DNA of 64,000 nucleotides from Aliishimia sp965656085 (GTDB lineage: Bacteria > Pseudomonadota > Alphaproteobacteria > Rhodobacterales > Rhodobacteraceae): the NCBI GenBank assembly GCA_965656085.1, contig CBFHJA010000002.1, positions 1-64,000 on the forward strand, read 5' to 3'. This document shows, one piece after another, positions 59,621 through 64,000 of this stretch (the first letter of the stretch is position 1; each line of letters begins with the position of its first letter). The position numbers were made by a program, and so were the translations under genes. The notes under the pieces were generated by a model. It ran no database searches and was not told where the DNA came from. It saw only the letters and a program-made list of their open reading frames with translations.

Positions 59621-60198
59621 CTGGCTGGCATCGAGGACACACCAACTTGCGCCGGTCGGAGCAAACGGTCGTGCAGCATGAAGCCCTCCGCGGCGACATC
59701 GATAATGTCGCCAGCTTTGGTCCCCGGAACTGGCGCTTCAAACATCGCCTGATGTTGTTGCGGATCGAACCTGTCTCCGACTTGCGGCGAGATTAATGTC
59801 ATGCCGTGCTTGGAAAAAACGTTCAGCAACTCGCGCATGGTCAATTCTACGCCTTCGGTCAGCGCCGAGTGATCCTCGCCTTCGAGCTTACCGGCCGCTT
59901 CCAGCGCACGCTTCATGTTATCATAGACCGGAAGCATGTCGCGCGCGAGCTTCGAGCCGCCATATTGCTCGGCCTCGCGGCGATCTTTCTCGGACCGCTT
60001 ACGTGCGTTCTCGGCTTCGGCCAGCGCGCGCATGAAACGGTCTTTCAACTCGTCACGTTCGGCTTTCAGGGCTTCAAATTCTTCGCGCCCTGTCGTCTGT
60101 TGATCGGCGCCTTCTGCCAATTCGTCGAGCGAAAACGCATCATCGTTGTCCGCGCCGGCGATATCGTCGAGAAACTCGTTTTCTTTCGGTTCCGCCAT
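59617..60198 (-). CDS. grpE: Nucleotide exchange factor GrpE
   Basis: 193 aa. Acidic N-terminus, a long helix (about 35-90, ERDELKDRFMRALAEAENARKR) and the C-terminal beta domain with FDPQQHQAMFEAP and DRLLRPAQVGVS. It accelerates ADP release from DnaK in the heat-shock chaperone cycle. It follows hrcA by 9 bases on the same strand, the usual arrangement in this class. Confidence 0.96.
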   Translation of the reverse strand: MAEPKENEFLDDIAGADNDDAFSLDELAEGADQQTTGREEFEALKAERDELKDRFMRALAEAENARKRSEKDRREAEQYGGSKLARDMLPVYDNMKRALEAAGKLEGEDHSALTEGVELTMRELLNVFSKHGMTLISPQVGDRFDPQQHQAMFEAPVPGTKAGDIIDVAAEGFMLHDRLLRPAQVGVSSMPAS

Positions 60199-60207
60199 GG
60201 TTTGCCT

Positions 60208-61272
60208 CTAGCTGCGATCGGTCAACAGCTTTCCAACAAGCTGCGCCGTGTAATCCACAATGGGCACAACGCGCCCATAATTCAAACGGGTCGGCCCAAT
60301 CACTCCGACCGCGCCGACCACCTTACGGTCAGCGTTCATATATGGAGAAACCACCAAAGAGGAACCCGAAAGTGAGAAAAGTTTGTTTTCGGAGCCTATA
60401 AAAATACGCACGCCGTCGCCAGCTTCTGCGAGTTGGAGGAATTCCGCAATGTCCTGTTTGCGCTCCAGATCATCGAAGAGCACTCGCACCCGTTCGAGTT
60501 CTTCTCCACGTTCGTCGTCATTGAGCAGATTGGAACGCCCGCGCACGATCAGTCGTTCCGGCTGCGCACCGGCTTCGCTCCAGATCGCTAGCCCGTCTTC
60601 AACCAGGGATCGCGCGAGCGCGTCAAGTTCCTGCCGTCGCTGCACGATCTGCTCACGCACCACGCGCTGTGCATCGGCCAAGGTATGCCCTTCGATTACC
60701 GCATTGAGAAAATTGGCCGCTTCCCGCATCGAGCTGGCCGTGTGGCCCGGCGGCGGCGTGAATAGCCTGTTTTCCACATGCCCGTCTGCCAAGACCAGCA
60801 CAACAAGCGCCCTGTCATGTGCGAGCGGTACAAACTCGATATGCTTGATCGGTGCTTCTTGCTTCGGCGCCAATACCAAAGATGCACCTTTAGTCACGCC
60901 AGACAGGGCCGAGCCGACCCGGTCGAGCAACATACCGACATCGGAAGTGTTCTCACCGAGCGTTGCGTCAATCTTTTCTCTGTCAGTGTCGTCCGGCACA
61001 CCGATCTCAAGGATTCCGTCAACGAACATTCGTAGCCCCATTTGCGTGGGAATGCGGCCCGCACTGACATGCGGACTGTCGAGCAGCCCAAGAAACTCGA
61101 GATCTTGCATTACGTTGCGGATTGTTGCAGCCGATACTTTCTCGTTGAAATCGCGCGTTAGTGTCCGTGATCCAACGGGATCACCTGTGGCAAGATAGCC
61201 CTCCACCACCCGGCGGAAGACCTCCCGTGACCGCTCGTTCATTTCGCTAAGAAGGTTTGAGGTATCAGTCAT
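60208..61272 (-). CDS. hrcA: Heat-inducible transcription repressor HrcA
   Basis: 354 aa from ATG 61272. An N-terminal winged helix (EVFRRVVEGYLATGDPVGSRTL, then VSAATIRNVMQDLEFLGLL and SPHVSAGRIPT) is followed by a GAF-like effector region. HrcA represses heat-shock genes by binding CIRCE elements with GroE as cofactor. The upstream ATG at 61293 would precede the predicted transcription start, so the ATG at 61272 is preferred; GGAG lies about 11 bases before it. No CIRCE is visible in the 61273-61384 gap, so this operon itself may not be CIRCE-controlled. Confidence 0.95.
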   Translation of the reverse strand: MTDTSNLLSEMNERSREVFRRVVEGYLATGDPVGSRTLTRDFNEKVSAATIRNVMQDLEFLGLLDSPHVSAGRIPTQMGLRMFVDGILEIGVPDDTDREKIDATLGENTSDVGMLLDRVGSALSGVTKGASLVLAPKQEAPIKHIEFVPLAHDRALVVLVLADGHVENRLFTPPPGHTASSMREAANFLNAVIEGHTLADAQRVVREQIVQRRQELDALARSLVEDGLAIWSEAGAQPERLIVRGRSNLLNDDERGEELERVRVLFDDLERKQDIAEFLQLAEAGDGVRIFIGSENKLFSLSGSSLVVSPYMNADRKVVGAVGVIGPTRLNYGRVVPIVDYTAQLVGKLLTDRS

Positions 61273-61295
61273 CTGGGGCGCGTCTCCGAGCATCC

Positions 61296-61323
61296 ATTAA
61301 AGTCCGTGACGGGAAAAGGTCAA
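61296..61323 (-). promoter_or_regulatory. Predicted sigma-70-type promoter of hrcA-grpE
   Basis: On the minus strand, -35 TTGACC (61323-61318) and -10 TTTAAT (61301-61296) are separated by 16 bases; each box matches five of six consensus positions. Transcription would start near 61289, giving a leader of about 16 bases before the hrcA ATG at 61272. Confidence 0.5.
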
Positions 61324-61384
61324 TCGGGGTTGCGCCCCGCTCTTCTCTGGCGGTATCCGAAGCGAGAGCACAAACGAGGTTATG

Positions 61385-62098
61385 ATGAGACCATCTGGAC
61401 GAGAAGTAAGCGAAATGCGGGCCGTTTCAATCGAAACGGGATTCACGAAACACGCAGAAGGTTCTTGCCTGATAAAGGTTGGGGAGACCCATGTTCTGTG
61501 CACGGCTACCGTCGAAGACCGCGTGCCGCCCTTTATCAAGGGCTCAGGCCTTGGCTGGGTCACGGCAGAGTACGGCATGTTGCCGAGGGCGACGAACACC
61601 CGGATGCGCCGGGAGGCTGCAGCAGGCAAGCAAGGTGGTCGCACGGTCGAGATCCAGCGACTTATCGGGCGCAGCTTGCGCGCAGGTGTGGACCGCGTCG
61701 CGCTCGGTGAGCGCCAAATCACCGTCGATTGCGATGTTCTGCAGGCCGATGGCGGAACCCGCTGCGCTGCGATTACCGGTGGTTGGGTGGCGCTAAGGCT
61801 GGCGGTGAATGTCCTGATGAAATCGGGCGATGTTATCTCTAACCCTTTGTTAGATCCTGTTGCAGCGGTGAGTTGTGGGATTTACGCTGGTCAGCCTGTG
61901 CTTGATTTGGACTACCCTGAGGACAGCGAAGCAGGCGTTGACGGCAATTTTGTGATGACCGACTCCGGCAAACTGATCGAAGTTCAGATGTCCGCGGAAG
62001 GCTCGACCTTCTCTCGCATGCAGATGGACAGCCTGATGGGTCTTGCGGAAAAAGGCGTGTCACAGCTTGTCGAGCTTCAGAGAGCCGCGACCAAATGA
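61385..62098 (+). CDS. rph: Ribonuclease PH (Rph)
   Basis: 237 aa from ATG 61385; the ATG at 61382 is three bases from GAGG and spaced less well. It starts MRPSGRE as in the family, with ETGFTKHAEGSCLIKVG, DRVPPFIKGSGLGWVTAEY, REAAAGKQGGRTVEIQRLIG and VDCDVLQADGGTRCAA. It is a phosphorolytic 3'-5' exoribonuclease that trims tRNA 3' ends. It is divergent from hrcA and overlaps rdgB by 4 bases. Confidence 0.96.
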   Translation: MRPSGREVSEMRAVSIETGFTKHAEGSCLIKVGETHVLCTATVEDRVPPFIKGSGLGWVTAEYGMLPRATNTRMRREAAAGKQGGRTVEIQRLIGRSLRAGVDRVALGERQITVDCDVLQADGGTRCAAITGGWVALRLAVNVLMKSGDVISNPLLDPVAAVSCGIYAGQPVLDLDYPEDSEAGVDGNFVMTDSGKLIEVQMSAEGSTFSRMQMDSLMGLAEKGVSQLVELQRAATK

Positions 62099-62706
62099 GC
62101 GTCAAGTTCACCGGCGACACCCTGCTCGTCGCCACGCACAATGCGGGCAAGTTGCACGAAACGCAGGGTATTCTTGCCCCCTTCGGGATCACTGTCAAAG
62201 GCGCAGCGGAATGCGGACTGCCTGAACCTGATGAAACTGAAACTACCTTTGTTGGCAATGCCAAGATCAAAGCTCGAGCAGCAATGCAAGCAACTGGCCT
62301 GCCGGCGCTTGCTGATGACAGCGGGATTGAGGTAGAAGCGCTTAATGGTGCGCCGGGTGTCTATACCGCCGATTGGGCGGAGACGCCCGATGGAAGAGAT
62401 TTCATGATGGCGATGGAAAAAACCCACAGATTGCTGGAGGAAAAAAATGCTCCGTACCCGCGCCGAGCACGTTTTTGTGCGACACTCGTGATGGCGTGGC
62501 CCAATATTGACCGCACGGATGTTTTCGAGGGTCATGTTGACGGATCGCTCGTCTGGCCTCCACGTGGCCGTGAAGGCCATGGTTACGACCCAATCTTCAA
62601 GCCGGACGGGTACGATATCACTTTCGCTGAGATGTCTTGGGACCAAAAGAACAAGATAAGCCATAGAGCTCGCGCCATCGAAAAACTTTTGGCCGCCCTC
62701 TTGTGA
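62095..62706 (+). CDS. rdgB: XTP/dITP diphosphatase RdgB (HAM1 family)
   Basis: 203 aa. VATHNAGKLHETQGIL is the phosphate-binding start; ALADDSGIEVEALNGAPGVY and HGYDPIFKPDG are the family motifs. It hydrolyses non-canonical purine triphosphates (ITP, dITP, XTP) and keeps them out of DNA and RNA. It overlaps rph and hemW by 4 bases each, so the three genes form one translationally coupled unit. Confidence 0.96.
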   Translation: MSVKFTGDTLLVATHNAGKLHETQGILAPFGITVKGAAECGLPEPDETETTFVGNAKIKARAAMQATGLPALADDSGIEVEALNGAPGVYTADWAETPDGRDFMMAMEKTHRLLEEKNAPYPRRARFCATLVMAWPNIDRTDVFEGHVDGSLVWPPRGREGHGYDPIFKPDGYDITFAEMSWDQKNKISHRARAIEKLLAALL

Positions 62707-63863
62707 CTGATGATTGGCGCAATGGCGGATTTGCCATCTACCTTCACTGGCCGTTTTGCGAGGCCAAGTGTCCCTATTGCGACTTTAACAGCTACGTGGC
62801 GCGCGGCATTGACCATAATGCTTGGCGTACGGCCTACGTAAGCGAGTTGCAGCGTTACGCACAGCAGACTCCCAGGCGCGTGGTGAATTCAGTTTTTTTT
62901 GGGGGTGGCACGCCTAGTCTGATGGAGCCAAATACAGTTTCAACCGTACTCGATGAAATCGCCCGTCTCTGGCCGCTCGCTAATGATCTGGAAGTTACAT
63001 TGGAGGCCAACCCTTCTTCTGTGGAAGCCGCGCGGTTTGCAGCGTATCGGAGTGCCGGCGTCAACCGTGTATCGGTTGGAATTCAGGCGCTGAACGACAC
63101 AGATCTCCGGCGTCTTGGTCGTCTGCACTCCGCTGCCGAGGCCTATGCCGCACTTGAAATTGCACAGAAAAACTTTGACCGTACGAGCTTCGATCTCATT
63201 TACGCGCGCCAGAATCAGACGCTATCGGACTGGGAAACAGAGTTACAGGCGGCTCTAAGAAGGGGTTTTTCTCATTTTTCGCTCTACCAGCTGACAATAG
63301 AAGACGGCACGGCGTTCGGTGATCTCTATAAGCGCGGTCGGCTCGAGGGGTTGCCAAACGACGACCTCGCCGCGGATATGTACGAGTTGACCCACTCTCT
63401 CTGCGAGGATGCTGGCCTGCCGTATTACGAAGTGTCTAATTTTGCCATGCTGGGCGAGGAATCCCGCCACAACCTGATCTATTGGACCTACGGCGACTAT
63501 CTCGGGATTGGGCCGGGCGCGCATGGTCGCGTAACTGATCCAAAAGGGCACAAGTACGCCGCAGAGACACACAACAACCCCCAGACTTGGCTCGCGAGAG
63601 TTAGAGCGGGTACAGGAGAAGCGATGCTCCAACGTCTCACTCGACAAGAGCAAGCCGATGAACTTCTGGTGATGAACATGCGGCTACGCCAAGGCATGGA
63701 TTTGAAACGTTACGAGTCGCTTCGTGGTCGCCGCATGTCCGAGGATAGGCTGGCCAATTTGCTAGCGGACGGTTTGATTGAGGAAGTTAAAGGACGCATT
63801 CGTATCACCCGATCGCATGTTGCGGTGACCAACATGATCCTTCAAGAGCTCTCACGCGATTAG
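62703..63863 (+). CDS. hemW: HemW-like radical SAM protein (heme chaperone, formerly oxygen-independent coproporphyrinogen oxidase homologue)
   Basis: 386 aa from GTG 62703. The radical SAM cluster motif CEAKCPYC (Cys-x3-Cys-x2-Cys) is followed by FFGGGTPSLM, VTLEANPSSVE, VNRVSVGIQALND and HSAAEAY. The WPFC-type start without the extra cysteines of HemN, and the length, fit HemW, which binds heme and delivers it to membrane heme proteins. It is the last gene of the rph-rdgB-hemW unit and converges on parB. Confidence 0.93.
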   Translation: MTDDWRNGGFAIYLHWPFCEAKCPYCDFNSYVARGIDHNAWRTAYVSELQRYAQQTPRRVVNSVFFGGGTPSLMEPNTVSTVLDEIARLWPLANDLEVTLEANPSSVEAARFAAYRSAGVNRVSVGIQALNDTDLRRLGRLHSAAEAYAALEIAQKNFDRTSFDLIYARQNQTLSDWETELQAALRRGFSHFSLYQLTIEDGTAFGDLYKRGRLEGLPNDDLAADMYELTHSLCEDAGLPYYEVSNFAMLGEESRHNLIYWTYGDYLGIGPGAHGRVTDPKGHKYAAETHNNPQTWLARVRAGTGEAMLQRLTRQEQADELLVMNMRLRQGMDLKRYESLRGRRMSEDRLANLLADGLIEEVKGRIRITRSHVAVTNMILQELSRD

Positions 63864-63869
63864 TAATGC

Positions 63870-64000
63870 TCAGCCACTCAGTTTCTGGCATAGGTCGTCA
63901 AGCTGATCTAGCGAGGCATACCGAATAGTCATAGAACCACTCTCGCCATCTGGCGCATGGGCCAGAGTGACTTTCATACCAAGTGCCGCGGACAAATCCC
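63870..64000 (-). CDS. parB: Chromosome partitioning protein ParB, C-terminal end (partial)
   Basis: Only the last 42 codons are inside the window, ending at the TGA 63870-63872; the gene continues past 64000. The visible sequence (LSAALGMKVTLAHAP, then GSMTIRYASLDQLDDLCQKL) is typical of the ParB C-terminal dimerisation domain. ParB binds parS sites near the origin and, with ParA, segregates chromosomes. Its position after hemW is common in alphaproteobacteria and places the window near the replication origin (inference). Confidence 0.85.
   Translation of the reverse strand, partial: DLSAALGMKVTLAHAPDGESGSMTIRYASLDQLDDLCQKLSG

Noticed and set aside
61273..61384. CIRCE element expected near hrcA
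   Set aside because: No TTAGCACTC/GAGTGCTAA pair is present in the gap, and alphaproteobacteria often carry CIRCE only at groESL.
61423..61438. parS-like palindrome CGTTTCAATCGAAACG inside rph, 2.4 kb from parB
   Set aside because: It differs from the parS consensus in the central bases and both ends and lies in conserved coding sequence; ParB ChIP would be needed to revive it.

Overview
The window is high-GC DNA, almost fully coding, with many 1-4 base gene overlaps. Gene families and order point to the chromosome of an alphaproteobacterium, most likely of the Rhodobacteraceae/Roseobacter group. The main evidence is the hrcA-grpE pair divergent from rph-rdgB-hemW and followed by parB (usually near the replication origin in this class), a comF-grxC-nitrilase block, and proteins with VPLPA/PEP-CTERM-like tails. 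The assignment rests on gene content only. No rRNA, tRNA, CRISPR array or insertion sequence was recognised, and no stretch longer than 300 bases lacks a gene.

Layout. (1) 1-20,007 is an accessory secretion region. The minus-strand series is a giant autotransporter (3,487 aa), tssL, tssM, tagF, pppA and ppkA: a type VI secretion (T6SS) membrane-complex and threonine-phosphorylation module. A convergent partial gene at the left edge shares the kinase's C-terminal domain. (2) 20,133-21,137 encodes a plasmid-type (Rep_3-like) replication initiator, exactly between the secretion region and core genes. (3) 21,188-25,746 holds marR, a nitrilase-family amidase, grxC, comF, a BioC-like methyltransferase, hemH and a 58-aa membrane peptide. 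(4) 25,881-29,202 is an envelope cluster: two L,D-transpeptidases, a CAP-domain lipoprotein and an AGE-fold enzyme with a VPLPA-CTERM tail and an apparently frameshifted signal peptide. (5) 29,311-37,810 is a tight seven-gene minus-strand run: hslO, a NudL-like Nudix hydrolase, cca, two ABC exporter half-transporters, an RlmD/TrmA-type methyltransferase and a NavAb-like sodium channel. (6) 37,902-41,354 holds a Nudix hydrolase, a response regulator-PP2C phosphatase, an HPt protein and ilvA. (7) 41,504-50,826 holds a PEP-CTERM-like protein, a 2,433-aa RTX/cadherin-type adhesin and a glycosyltransferase. (8) 51,086-64,000 is core metabolism, repair and stress: argG, a sulfotransferase-like gene, msrA, a PfkB kinase, maeB, mutS, grpE, hrcA, rph, rdgB, hemW and the end of parB.

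How it fits together. The most distinctive region is the left 20 kb. TssL has five TVxG-type threonine motifs in a disordered proline-rich N-terminus, the first at Thr14, and PpkA has two similar ones. With the kinase and phosphatase beside them, this suggests multisite phospho-threonine control of the T6SS membrane complex through an FHA reader outside the window. The same gene series begins with a very long repeat-built autotransporter. Both giant surface proteins (autotransporter and RTX adhesin) carry long, nearly identical internal repeats that suggest recent duplication or gene conversion.
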